Assembly (NCBI GenBank): GCA_031291395.1
Contig: JARLJD010000216.1
Location: 1 to 48,252 of the forward strand
Source: Alphaproteobacteria bacterium
GTDB taxonomy: Bacteria; Pseudomonadota; Alphaproteobacteria; UBA9219
DNA: 48,252 bases
Direction of reading: 5' to 3'
Each line of letters opens with the position of its first letter. Within the stretch, counting starts at the first letter, position 1. Position numbers and translations under genes: made by a program. Shown here piece by piece: positions 8,050-16,477 of this stretch. The notes under the pieces were generated by a model, which worked only from the letters and a program-made list of their open reading frames with translations, ran no database searches and had not been told where the DNA came from.

Positions 8050-8688
8050 ATGCCCTCGATTTTTCTTCTTATCTCCGACACTTCTCTGCGCGAGGCGGTG
8101 GTCGAACAGATCAAAGCTGCGAAGCTCGGCGAGCCGCGCGTGGTTGATCCGGTGGAGGCGGGGGCTTCCGACGTCGTCATTATTGACGATTCGGAAGGGG
8201 GGAATAAAACAGCCGCCTTGTTGCGCTCTTTGGCCGCGCATTCCGAAAAGCCGGTGATTCTGCTGCTGGGCGGCGGGGACGATTGCGAAGGCGCGACCGA
8301 GACTTTTGCCAAACCGCTGCGCCTCGGGCATTTGATCGCGCGTTTGCGTTATTATCTGGAAACGGCGCCCTTGTTGCGTCCCAGCGTGATCGTTTTCGGC
8401 CCTTATCGGCTGGAGCCGGAAAATCGCCGCGTCTTTTGCGAGAACAGCGCCGAGCCGATAAGGCTGACGGAAAAAGAAACCGCGCTTCTGGTCTTTCTGG
8501 CGCAAAGCCCGAAACCCGCGACGCGGCGGGATATTCTGGCCGCCGTCTGGGGCTATGACGAGCGCATCGATACGCACACGCTGGAGACGCATATCTACCA
8601 GTTGCGCCGCAAACTCGACAATCGCGGCGAAAACTGGTTGGTGAACGAAGCCGGGGTCTATCGTCTGGCACGGGGGCAGGACGCATGA
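8050..8688 (+). CDS. Response-regulator-like winged-helix transcription factor
   Basis: This 212-residue protein has a receiver-like N-terminal half (1-100) and an OmpR-type winged helix (about 118-208: IRLTEKETALLVFLAQSPKP, then HTLETHIYQLRRKLD). The receiver is degenerate. The acidic pair near the N-terminus is reduced to one Asp in LLISDTS, the strand-3 region reads VVIIDDSEGG, and the switch Thr/Ser-Lys region is reduced to FAKPL. Phosphorylation is therefore doubtful and no cognate kinase is nearby. Its stop overlaps the start of the following lipoprotein gene (ATGA), so the two are translationally coupled. Targets are unknown. Confidence 0.75.
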   Translation: MPSIFLLISDTSLREAVVEQIKAAKLGEPRVVDPVEAGASDVVIIDDSEGGNKTAALLRSLAAHSEKPVILLLGGGDDCEGATETFAKPLRLGHLIARLRYYLETAPLLRPSVIVFGPYRLEPENRRVFCENSAEPIRLTEKETALLVFLAQSPKPATRRDILAAVWGYDERIDTHTLETHIYQLRRKLDNRGENWLVNEAGVYRLARGQDA

Positions 8689-9266
8689 AGCGGGGACTGG
8701 TTTTATTGCTGGTCTGTTTTCTTTGCGCCTGCGCTGCGGGCGGCTTCACCTATCATCCTGTTTCGGGGCGCGGGCTTGCGAAAACCCAGCCCGACCGCGA
8801 TCCCGTGCGGCGCGTGGTTCTGGTTTATCCCTATACGCATGAGAAACTTGACGTGGTTTTCTTTCACGATGGCGCCTATGACGCGCAGGCCATGGAGAAA
8901 ATCGACGAACTGATGCGCGACCGGCACGCCAATGTCGCGGGAGAAATCGACCCCGAATTGATCGATTATCTGGTCGATATCCGCAAAAGGCTTGATTTGC
9001 CGTCGTGGGTTCCTTTCCAAATTTTATCCGGCTACCGCACGCCGGAGTCCAATGCGCGGCTTGCGGTTACCAATGGAAATGTCGCCAAGGAGAGCCTGCA
9101 TATGCACGGCTGGGCTGTCGATTTCCGCATCGAAGGCGTCAGCGGCAAAGCGATTTGCGAAATCGCCAAGACGATGCAGCGCGGCGGGGTTGCCTATTAC
9201 CCCGAAGACAATCATGTTCATGTGGATTTGGGGAATATCAGGACGTGGCATGAGGCGGGGAGGTAG
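8685..9266 (+). CDS. Lipoprotein, YcbK/DUF882-type M15 peptidase-like
   Basis: This 193-residue protein has a lipoprotein signal ending in LCAC, with the acylated Cys at 16. The mature part has SGYRTPESNARL, SLHMHGWAVDFRI and NHVHVDLG, which match the zinc-binding His/Asp set of the M15 D,D-carboxypeptidase-like YcbK (DUF882) family. The family is thought to act on peptidoglycan, and this copy would be tethered to the cell envelope. Length is typical. It overlaps the upstream regulator by four bases. A common operon with that regulator is likely. Confidence 0.85.
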   Translation: MKRGLVLLLVCFLCACAAGGFTYHPVSGRGLAKTQPDRDPVRRVVLVYPYTHEKLDVVFFHDGAYDAQAMEKIDELMRDRHANVAGEIDPELIDYLVDIRKRLDLPSWVPFQILSGYRTPESNARLAVTNGNVAKESLHMHGWAVDFRIEGVSGKAICEIAKTMQRGGVAYYPEDNHVHVDLGNIRTWHEAGR

Positions 9267-9277
9267 GAGAAAAATTG

Positions 9278-9733
9278 ATGAGGTCTGGAATGAAAAATAG
9301 AATGCTGTTAATTTTAATCGCTGCATGTATGCAGTTTCCGTCGGCAGCTCAAGCTGTTTGCATAAACTCGGACGGGACAAGCGGCAGACATCCTTCAGTT
9401 GAGAAGGAATATAACGATTCTGACTACGTTATATCAGGAGTAGTTGAATCTCAAAAAGTTATTCCCGACCCAGATGACTCAACGGGCTACGCTGGCATTG
9501 AATATAAGATACGCGTTGTTAGAACGTATAAAGGAACCGGTGAGAATGAGCTAAAAATATACAGCGAGAATTCTTCCGGGCGTTTTCCGATGAATTTAAG
9601 AACAACATATCTTTTGTTCATAGAACAACATGAGAATAAATTAGGCGTAGATAGTTGTGGAAACTCTGGATTAGAAACCGACAAAATCTCGGTAACAAAG
9701 AAATTACAGGAATTGTCATCAAGAAAATTCTGA
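9278..9733 (+). CDS. Secreted NTR/TIMP-like small protein, AT-rich
   Basis: The 151-residue protein has a clear signal peptide (MLLILIAACMQFPSAAQA, cleavage after Ala26). Mature features are an N-terminal Cys, a YNDSDYVISGVVESQKV strand pattern, YKIRVVRTYKG, and TTYLLFIEQ with a later Cys in GVDSCGNSG. This layout resembles bacterial netrin-module/TIMP-like OB-fold proteins, but that is a pattern judgement. The start chosen is the ATG at 9278 behind GGTAGGAGAAA. The gene is visibly more AT-rich than its neighbours, which suggests separate acquisition. Function is unknown. Confidence 0.6.
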   Translation: MRSGMKNRMLLILIAACMQFPSAAQAVCINSDGTSGRHPSVEKEYNDSDYVISGVVESQKVIPDPDDSTGYAGIEYKIRVVRTYKGTGENELKIYSENSSGRFPMNLRTTYLLFIEQHENKLGVDSCGNSGLETDKISVTKKLQELSSRKF

Positions 9734-9768
9734 ACATAAAAAAGTTGCTACAACGCAAAGGGATAAAA

Positions 9769-11106
9769 ATGACGAACGACGCCTTAAATCTTCTCGCCGA
9801 TCTTATCGGCAAAGCCTGCACAGCCGGAGCCGATGCCGCCGACGCTTTGCTGGTCGACGCCAGCGATCTTTCCGTATCTTTGCGGCTGGGCGAGATTGAA
9901 AGTTTGGAGCGTTCGGAATCCGGGGATTTGGGCTTGCGGGTTTTCATCGGGCAAAGACAGGCCGTCGTTTCATCGACGGATCGCAGCGCTCAAGCATTGA
10001 ACGAACTGGTCGAACGCGCCGTGGCAATGGCCAAACTCGCGCCTGAAGATCCTTTTTGCGGCATCGCCGCGCCGGAGGAAGTCGCCGCGTCTTTTCCCGA
10101 CGTCGAAAGCGCCGACGCCACGGAATTTTCCGCCGAGCAGTTGATCGCAAAAGCGCGCGCCGCCGAAGACGCCGCGCGCGCCGTCAAAGGCGTGACCAAT
10201 TCCAACGGCGCCAGCGCCGGTTGGGGGTCGAGCCGCGTCACGCTGGCCGCCAGCAACGGCTTTTCCGGCTCGCGCCGCCGCACGGGTTACAGCCTCAGCG
10301 CCTCGGTTCTTGCCGGAGAAGGGACAGGCATGCAAAGCGATTACGAATATGCCAGCCGCGTTTTTGCGGGCGATCTTCCGGACTCTGAATGGGTTGGCAG
10401 ACGCGCGGGTGAACGCGCCGTGGCGCGGCTTCATTCGCGCAAAATGCAGACGGCGCGTGCGCCGGTTTTTTTCGACCCGCGCATTTCCGGCAGCTTGGTC
10501 GGCGCGTTGCTCGGCGCTATATCCGGCCCTTCGGTCGCGCGCGGCACCAGCTTTTTGAAAGACAGGCTGGGCGAGAAGATCTTTCCCGAAGCCATAACGA
10601 TCGTCGAAGACCCGTTTCGCGCGCGCGGTTTGCGTTCCCGCGCGTTCGATTGCGAAGGCCTGTTGCCGCGGAAACGCAAATTGATTGATGCGGGCGTTTT
10701 GACGACGTGGCTGCTCGACTTGCGCTCGGCGCGGCAGTTGAAAATGCGCAGCACGGGGCATGCAGCGCGTTCGCCTTCCGGCCCGCCCTCGCCTTCCGCT
10801 AGCAACGTGTTTATGGAAGCCGGAAAAGTTTCTCCGACTGAACTTATGTGCGATGTGGCGCAGGGGTTTTACGTTGTCGAGACGATGGGCATGGGCATCA
10901 ACGGCGTCACGGGCGATTACAGCCAGTCGGCGGCGGGCTTTTGGATCGAAAACGGGCAGATCGCTTTTCCTGTCAATGAAATGACGATTGCCGGAAATCT
11001 GAAAAACATGTTTTTGAATCTTAGCGCTGCAAACGATCTGGAATTTCTGCGCGGCGTCGATGCGCCGACTTTGCGCATCGACGGCATGACGATTGCGGGG
11101 ACGTGA
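9769..11106 (+). CDS. pmbA: TldE/PmbA family metalloprotease subunit
   Basis: The 445-residue protein matches PmbA/TldE: N-terminal LRLGEIESLERSESGDLGLR, the central GVTNSNGASAGW, and C-terminal GMGINGVTGDYSQSAAGFW and MTIAGNLKNMF. TldD/TldE form a heterodimeric protease that processes peptides such as microcin precursors and affects CcdA stability. The TldE subunit lacks the HExxxH site, as seen here. TldD is not in this window. The start is the ATG behind AAAGGGA at 9757-9763. Its stop overlaps the glycosyltransferase start (TGATG). Confidence 0.93.
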   Translation: MTNDALNLLADLIGKACTAGADAADALLVDASDLSVSLRLGEIESLERSESGDLGLRVFIGQRQAVVSSTDRSAQALNELVERAVAMAKLAPEDPFCGIAAPEEVAASFPDVESADATEFSAEQLIAKARAAEDAARAVKGVTNSNGASAGWGSSRVTLAASNGFSGSRRRTGYSLSASVLAGEGTGMQSDYEYASRVFAGDLPDSEWVGRRAGERAVARLHSRKMQTARAPVFFDPRISGSLVGALLGAISGPSVARGTSFLKDRLGEKIFPEAITIVEDPFRARGLRSRAFDCEGLLPRKRKLIDAGVLTTWLLDLRSARQLKMRSTGHAARSPSGPPSPSASNVFMEAGKVSPTELMCDVAQGFYVVETMGMGINGVTGDYSQSAAGFWIENGQIAFPVNEMTIAGNLKNMFLNLSAANDLEFLRGVDAPTLRIDGMTIAGT

Positions 11107-12347
11107 TGCCGGTTTTGCGCGTCGCCGTTCTGATCGATTTGCCGCGCGAAGCCGCATCGGGCGGCCATGTCAAATATTGGGAACGCGTGGCGCAGGCTGC
11201 TGTCAAGCAAAACGCGCCGATTGACCTGACGCTCTATTTCTCCGGCGCGGGCGCGGATGAGATTCTCTCGCCCCATGTGCGCCTGCGTTTCCTGCCGCCG
11301 GTTTTCAGCACGGCGCGGCTGAAGTTTTTGCCTTATGTTCCCGCGCATACCGATCTTGCCCCCTTTCATCCGCGGCTGGCGCGGGAATTGCCGCAGTACG
11401 ACGTTCTTCATGCGACGGACGGATTTTTCGCCTTTGCCCGCACGGCGGAGCGTATAGCAAAGCGGCGCAAGATTCCTTTAGCGACATCCTTCCACACCGA
11501 CACGCCCGCTTACGCCGAATTGTTCACGCGGCAAACGCTGACCGGATTGCTGGGGAAAAAGTTCGGCGGCTGGCTGGATTCCGTTATGAAAATTTCTAAG
11601 CGCGAACGCGCGAGCAAAGATAAAAGATTGGCAGATCATTTGCGCGTCTGCTCCGCCGTGCTGGCGATGCGTCCGGAAGACATCGCGCTCGCGCAAAGCG
11701 TAGCGGGGGCGGATAAAATCAAGCCGATGCGCCTTGGGGTCGACAAGGATATTTTTATGCCGCGTCCTGATGCGCGCGGTGCAATCGAAGAGGAATATCA
11801 AATCGCGCAGAGAAAGTTTCTGGTTCTTTTCGTCGGGCGCGTCGATGCGGGCAAGAATGTGCCGCTTCTGATCGAGGCTTGCGTTCAGGTTTTGGAAAAG
11901 GGGATTCCCTTGCATCTGGCCGTCGTCGGGCAAGGCCCGCTGTGCGATGCGGTGAAAACAAAGCTGGGCGAACACGCAACCCTGACCGGCCTTTTGCCCG
12001 CCGAAAAACTGGCGCAATTTTATGCCGCTGCCGATTGTCTCGCGATGACCTCGGATATAGAAATCGGCGGCCTGATCGGGGTCGAGGCGCTGGCCTGCGG
12101 CTGTCCCGTTCTGACCTCGAAGCAAAGCGGCGTGGCGCAGCTTTGCGGCGAGACGGCTGCCATGCGTCAGGTCGAAAGCAGGGAGGCGGCGTGGGCGGAC
12201 GCCTTGGCCTGTTTGGCGCAAGATCGCGGCGAACAAACGGCGATGCGCGAAGCGGCGCTGGACTTCCGGCGCGATAAACTGGCCGGATGGGATGATGTTT
12301 TAAAGGAAGATTTTATGCCGGTCTGGCAGGCTCTGACGAAAAGCTAA
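11106..12347 (+). CDS. Glycosyltransferase family 4-like protein
   Basis: This 413-residue GT-B enzyme has an N-terminal acceptor domain (GGHVKYWERVAQAA) and a C-terminal nucleotide-sugar domain with VLFVGRVDAGKNVPLLIEA. The E-x7-E motif of retaining family-4 enzymes is E319-IGGLIGV-E327, followed by ALACGCPVLTS. Such enzymes add sugars to lipids or cell-surface glycans; donor and acceptor cannot be inferred. No membrane segment is present. The ATG overlaps the tldE stop by one base (an in-frame GTG lies three bases upstream), implying coupling. Confidence 0.88.
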   Translation: MPVLRVAVLIDLPREAASGGHVKYWERVAQAAVKQNAPIDLTLYFSGAGADEILSPHVRLRFLPPVFSTARLKFLPYVPAHTDLAPFHPRLARELPQYDVLHATDGFFAFARTAERIAKRRKIPLATSFHTDTPAYAELFTRQTLTGLLGKKFGGWLDSVMKISKRERASKDKRLADHLRVCSAVLAMRPEDIALAQSVAGADKIKPMRLGVDKDIFMPRPDARGAIEEEYQIAQRKFLVLFVGRVDAGKNVPLLIEACVQVLEKGIPLHLAVVGQGPLCDAVKTKLGEHATLTGLLPAEKLAQFYAAADCLAMTSDIEIGGLIGVEALACGCPVLTSKQSGVAQLCGETAAMRQVESREAAWADALACLAQDRGEQTAMREAALDFRRDKLAGWDDVLKEDFMPVWQALTKS

Positions 12348-12426
12348 AGCTTGCTTGGCTCTGTCTTCTATCGCTGATACAGTCGGCGCGGTGGAAATCG
12401 CCAAAGACGATGGAAGGGCGGGCGGC

Positions 12427-13416
12427 ATGAGCGAGATTGTTATCTATGAACAGGAAGGGCGCGCGGTCGAAGTGCGGCTCGACGGCGATACCGTTTGGCT
12501 GACGCAGCGGCAAATGTCGGAACTTTTGGACAGCTCAACCGATAACATCGGCCTGCATATCAAAAGGATATACGAAGACGGCGAACTGGCTGAAATGGCA
12601 ACTACCGAGGAATCCTCGGTAGTTCAAACCGAAGGTAAACGCAGCGTTGCCCGTAAAATAAAGCAGTATAATCTGGACGTTATCATCTCCGTGGCCTACC
12701 GCGTAAACTCGAAACGCGGCGTCAAATTCCGTCAATGGGCGACGCGGGTGCTTAGGGAGCATCTGACGCGCGGCTATACTCTTAACCGCCAGCGTTTGGA
12801 AAGCAACGCGCAGGAGCTGGAGGCAGCTTTGCGTCTAGTTCAGCAAACGGCGCAAACCGCCGAATTGACGACCGATGCCGGACGCGGATTGGTGGACGTG
12901 ATCGGCCGCTATACGCAGACTTTTTTGTTGCTTCAGCGTTACGACGAGGGATTGCTCGCCGAACCCGCCGGAACGACAGGCGGCACGCTCCCCAACATTG
13001 CCGAGGTCAGGCGGATTTTGGCCGCGCTTAAAACCGATCTGCAAAAACGCGGCGAGGCTGGCGATCTGTTTGCCCGCGAACGCGGCGACGCGCTGGAATC
13101 GATCTTTGGAAATTTAGATCAAACCGTGTTCGGGAATCCCGCCTATCCCACGATAGAGAGCAAGGCGGCGCATCTGCTTTATTTCGTCATCAAAAACCAC
13201 CCTTTGTCCGACGGAAACAAACGCAGCGGCGCTTGCCTTTTCGTGGATTTTCTGCATCGGAATGGGGCGTTGATGCGCGACGGACAGCCCATTATCAACG
13301 ATGTTGGCCTCGCTGCGTTGGCTTTGCTGGTCGCCGAATCCGCGCCCGATCAGAAAGAAATCATGATCCGTCTTATCATGAATATGCTGTCCCCGATCCA
13401 CAAAACGGCGGCATAA
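12427..13416 (+). CDS. RhuM-like domain fused to Fic/Doc domain
   Basis: This 329-residue protein has an N-terminal RhuM-like part (about 5-150: VRLDGDTVWLTQRQMSELLD, YNLDVIISVAYRVNSKRG, FRQWATRVLREHL), which resembles the virulence-protein RhuM/KilA-N-associated family. The C-terminal Fic/Doc domain (about 195-310) has its active-site loop HPLSDGNKRSG from His258. The loop has Lys where classical AMPylating Fic proteins have Gly and lacks the second Arg. In this it is closer to Doc, which phosphorylates EF-Tu, so the chemistry may be phosphotransfer. No antitoxin is recognised beside it. The start is the ATG at 12427; the frame is open to 12355. Confidence 0.85.
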   Translation: MSEIVIYEQEGRAVEVRLDGDTVWLTQRQMSELLDSSTDNIGLHIKRIYEDGELAEMATTEESSVVQTEGKRSVARKIKQYNLDVIISVAYRVNSKRGVKFRQWATRVLREHLTRGYTLNRQRLESNAQELEAALRLVQQTAQTAELTTDAGRGLVDVIGRYTQTFLLLQRYDEGLLAEPAGTTGGTLPNIAEVRRILAALKTDLQKRGEAGDLFARERGDALESIFGNLDQTVFGNPAYPTIESKAAHLLYFVIKNHPLSDGNKRSGACLFVDFLHRNGALMRDGQPIINDVGLAALALLVAESAPDQKEIMIRLIMNMLSPIHKTAA

Positions 13417-13436
13417 ACGAAAAGGAAAAACCAAAC

Positions 13437-14210
13437 ATGTTCGGCAAACGCATTCTTATACTGGTTGCCCATCCCGATGACGAGGTTGTGGGCTGCGCCG
13501 CCTCTATTGCGCGCGCTCGTGCGCAGGGCGCGACGGTATCCGCTCTTTATCTGACGAACGGCTGTCTGGCGCAGGATGTTTTGTGGCCGTGGCAGCGCAA
13601 AAAATATGATCGTTTTGTCGCCACGCGCCGCGCCGAAGCGGATGCAGCGGCGACTTTCCTCGGTCTTCAACCCGTCGGCTGGGCCGAGCGTCCCGCCCGC
13701 CAATTATGGCGCGAAATGCCGCAAGTGTTTCAGGAAATCGACAGCGCTCTCGACCGCTATCGCCCCGATCAGCTGTGGGTTCCGGCCTATGAAGGCGGGA
13801 ACCCCGACCACGACGCGTTGAACGCGCTTGGCTTCAAATGCAAGACGCGGCGCAGCGTTTTGGAATTCGCCGAATATAACTTCTTCGGCGGCAAGACGCG
13901 TACGCAGCAATTTATTTCCTCCGACGAAACCGCGCGCGTTTTGTCGTTGACTCCTGAAGAAAGCGTTGTCAAAGGCAAAGCCCTGAAAATTTACGCTTCG
14001 GAAGCGGGTAATCTTTCCTCGATCGCCCTCGATCAGGAAAGCTATCGGCCTATACAAGCCTATGATTACGCGCAGCCGCCGCATCAGGGCAAATTGTGGT
14101 ACGAACGCTTCCAGTGGGTTCCCTTCCGCCACCCCCGCGTCGACCGTACGCGCTCCGAAGAAGTGTCGAGGGCGATAGCGGCGTTTATGGATTATGCCCA
14201 GACTCTCTAG
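13437..14210 (+). CDS. PIG-L family deacetylase
   Basis: The 257-residue protein has the zinc-binding AHPDDE motif at residues 11-16 and a later NPDHDAL, which are the ligands of the PIG-L/LmbE fold. These enzymes deacetylate N-acetylglucosamine-type substrates in glycoconjugate, bacillithiol/mycothiol or antibiotic pathways. No signal peptide is seen, so it is cytosolic. The ATG follows AAAAGGA. The nearby glycosyltransferase makes a role in surface-glycan modification conceivable, but the unrelated RhuM-Fic gene lies between them. Confidence 0.87.
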   Translation: MFGKRILILVAHPDDEVVGCAASIARARAQGATVSALYLTNGCLAQDVLWPWQRKKYDRFVATRRAEADAAATFLGLQPVGWAERPARQLWREMPQVFQEIDSALDRYRPDQLWVPAYEGGNPDHDALNALGFKCKTRRSVLEFAEYNFFGGKTRTQQFISSDETARVLSLTPEESVVKGKALKIYASEAGNLSSIALDQESYRPIQAYDYAQPPHQGKLWYERFQWVPFRHPRVDRTRSEEVSRAIAAFMDYAQTL

Positions 14211-14244
14211 GGACACGAAAAAAGGCTTGTGGAGAGTGCATGCG

Positions 14245-15057
14245 TCATTTTTCGGTTGACTGCAAAACACCCCCGACCCGTACTGGCTCGATTGCCACGG
14301 CCAGCCCCGTCGCGTCATCCGTCACCACCAAAACCCCGCAAACCGTAGCCACCCCATCGGCGGGTGCCTTGCGTTCGGGAGGCGGGGTTTTGCGGGTGAA
14401 GCGCCAGATCGCGACGGTCTTTTTCATGCCGATGATGCTGTCGTAATCTCCGCACATGCCGGCGTCGGTCAGATAGGCCGTGCCTTGGGGCAATATTTGC
14501 GCGTCCGCCGTGGGGATATGCGTGTGGCTGCCGATCACGGCGCTGACGCGGCCATCGAGGGTATGCGCCATCGCCATTTTTTCCGACGTCGCCTCGCCGT
14601 GCATATCGACAAAGATTTGCAAACGTCCCGAAAGCTTGTGCGCGGCGACGACTTTTTCCATTGCGGCAAAAGGATCGTCCAGCACCGGCTCCATAAACAA
14701 ACGTGCCAGCGGATTGACGATCAGGAGTTTATTGCCGTTCGGAATCTCCAGCAGATAAAACCCGCGCCCTGGCGTGCGCTCGGGATAATTCAAAGGCCGC
14801 ACGATGCGCGGCTCGTTGTCGATCGCGGTCAGCAACTCGCGCTGCGAGAAGGCGTGATTGCCCAAAGTCAGGCAATGGATGCCGAGGGCGAAAAACTCTT
14901 CGGCGATTTTCATCGTCAGCCCCGCGCCCGAGGCGGCGTTTTCGGCATTGACGATGATCGCGTCGGGCCTCAGCCTTTCTTTCAGCGCGGGCAAATGCCG
15001 CGCCACGCCTTCGCGCCCGCTGCGTCCCATAACGTCGCCGAGGAAAAGGATTCTCAT
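14245..15057 (-). CDS. YmdB-like metallophosphoesterase
   Basis: This 270-residue calcineurin-like phosphoesterase has the metal-binding motifs GDVMG (Asp8), NAEN, GNHAF, VDMHGEATSEK and GSHTH. These place it in the YmdB/DR1281 family (2',3'-cyclic nucleotide phosphodiesterase). The usual GNHxWD is GNHAFS here, so the Trp-Asp pair is replaced while the metal-binding Asn-His is kept. In many alphaproteobacteria this gene lies near rny or the 5-formyltetrahydrofolate cyclo-ligase gene; neither is seen here. It converges on the PIG-L gene. Confidence 0.88.
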   Translation of the reverse strand: MRILFLGDVMGRSGREGVARHLPALKERLRPDAIIVNAENAASGAGLTMKIAEEFFALGIHCLTLGNHAFSQRELLTAIDNEPRIVRPLNYPERTPGRGFYLLEIPNGNKLLIVNPLARLFMEPVLDDPFAAMEKVVAAHKLSGRLQIFVDMHGEATSEKMAMAHTLDGRVSAVIGSHTHIPTADAQILPQGTAYLTDAGMCGDYDSIIGMKKTVAIWRFTRKTPPPERKAPADGVATVCGVLVVTDDATGLAVAIEPVRVGGVLQSTEK

Positions 15058-15109
15058 TTACACACTCCTGTTTCTTCAACGCGTGAAACGGCGCCGTTGC
15101 TTAGCCAAA

Positions 15110-16177
15110 TCATTGGACGTCTCCCAAAGGCGAGGCGCAGTTTCCGTCGCCAAAGAGAACCGCCATGCCGCAGGTCGAGCCGAACAGGCTTGTCGGGCTG
15201 TTTTTGGCGTCTTTGGCTATGGAAAAAGTCTGCGTTTTTGCTGCGACATCCCCGTAAAGCGATTGCAGATAAAGCCTGTAACTGTCGGCGCGTTCTGCGC
15301 GGTTTTTGCCTTGCAAGGCCACGGCGCAGACGGTTTCAGCCGTGGCGTTTTCCGCCCCCGCGTTCAGATAGGTGATAAAGCGCAGGGCGTAATCGGTCTT
15401 GACGGCGTTGGAGCCGACGCGCCGCGCATAGGTGTTCAGCTTTTGAAGCCCGAAAGGATAGGCGTCGTAATCGGGGCAGGCGGCGGCATTGGGTCTTCCG
15501 AAGCCTTTCCTTCCCCCCAAAGGCCGCACGGGCGTTTGATACAGATAAGACGAGGCTGCCGCTACGACAAAGCGCAGGTCGATATTTTGCTGCGCGACTT
15601 TGTCGGCGGCGCGGCTGAGGGCGGCGTAACGTTGGGTAAAATTCGCGCCTGCGCCAAAGCCCGCGACCACGATTTCCCGAAGATCCGGAAAGATGCTGCG
15701 ATCCGACAGATACATCAAAAGCAGATCGATCGCGGTAAAGGAACTGACGCTGGGGCGCGCCGGAACAGGCATCGAATCATCGCCCGCCGCCCAGCCGGAT
15801 ATTTGCCACGCGGCGAAATCGTGGCCTTTGTCCGGCAAATGGTCGGCAAAACCGACAACGTCGGACGGCAGCAGAAACTGCGGCGCGACGATCATCACGG
15901 CCGCGTTCATATTCCCTGCCAAAGCCGCCAGCGTCGCCAAGGCGGCGTTGGCATCGCGGGTTTCGTCGTGGATCACGATAATCGCCCGCAAGATTCCCGC
16001 GTGGGACTCGTTCAGCGGATGGTTGACGGCCAGTGGAATCCATTGCGGCAAAACGCCGTCCGGCGCATCGAAAGGCAACACGGGGAAATAGGCCGTTGCC
16101 GGCACCGCCTCTTCGGCCAGCGCCGCATGGCAGCTTAGAAGGAATAAAATGGCAAGAAGGGGAAAAATACGCATCAT
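15110..16177 (-). CDS. Secreted alpha/beta-hydrolase-like protein, nucleophile replaced
   Basis: The 355-residue protein has a signal peptide (LLAILFLLSCHAALA, cleavage near 21). A strand plus oxyanion-like segment (RAIIVIHDETRDAN) follows. At residues 173-177 the expected GxSxG elbow reads G-F-G-A-G, with Gly175 in the Ser position. The overall strand pattern suggests an alpha/beta-hydrolase fold used for a non-catalytic or different role. It carries several Cys (near 236, 282 and the C-terminus) that could form disulphides in the periplasm. Family is not recognised with certainty. It lies 52 bp upstream of the YmdB-like gene on the same strand. Confidence 0.55.
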   Translation of the reverse strand: MMRIFPLLAILFLLSCHAALAEEAVPATAYFPVLPFDAPDGVLPQWIPLAVNHPLNESHAGILRAIIVIHDETRDANAALATLAALAGNMNAAVMIVAPQFLLPSDVVGFADHLPDKGHDFAAWQISGWAAGDDSMPVPARPSVSSFTAIDLLLMYLSDRSIFPDLREIVVAGFGAGANFTQRYAALSRAADKVAQQNIDLRFVVAAASSYLYQTPVRPLGGRKGFGRPNAAACPDYDAYPFGLQKLNTYARRVGSNAVKTDYALRFITYLNAGAENATAETVCAVALQGKNRAERADSYRLYLQSLYGDVAAKTQTFSIAKDAKNSPTSLFGSTCGMAVLFGDGNCASPLGDVQ

Positions 16178-16271
16178 TAGATGATATATGGACTTTTTTG
16201 CCGTTCGCGCAAGGAAACAAAACGATTTTATCAGGGGGATTCGGGGAAAAAATTATGAGAAGAGTCTAAGA

Positions 16272-16396
16272 ATGCTTAAAGTATTCGAGGTCATGACCGC
16301 GGATTCGCAGATTTCCTGCGCGAGGTTGTGAAGGACAAAGATGACGTGCGGGAGGTTGTTCTTGCGGCTGGCGCGTGGATTGCCTCGGATGATTGA
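16272..16396 (+). pseudogene. Possible frameshifted remnant of a small gene
   Basis: Two adjoining frames read sensibly: MLKVFEVMT from the ATG at 16272, then, after a shift near 16298, GFADFLREVVKDKDD and VREVVLAAGAWIASDD ending at TGA 16394. The second piece has a protein-like amphipathic pattern. This could be the decayed tail of a small gene, but no family is recognised. Apart from this the 16178-16477 gap holds only the arsR operator region. Confidence 0.25.
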
Positions 16397-16444
16397 TTTA
16401 GACATTCCGCGCCGCATATTCTAAAGAAACGATTATCCGCTTGC

Positions 16445-16468
16445 GTGCATATGCATCTTTGTGCATAT
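16445..16468 (+). promoter_or_regulatory. Putative ArsR operator
   Basis: The octamer GTGCATAT occurs at 16445-16452 and again at 16461-16468, sixteen bases apart. The first lies within the perfect palindrome TGCATATGCA. It ends about ten bases before the arsR start codon. ArsR-family repressors bind short inverted repeats at this position, so autoregulation of the arsR-permease pair is likely but inferred. Confidence 0.5.
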
Positions 16469-16477
16469 AGAGAGGCC

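Noticed and set aside
9970-11157. A 395-codon open frame antisense to pmbA
   Set aside because: Arg/Ala-rich shadow of a well-supported gene.
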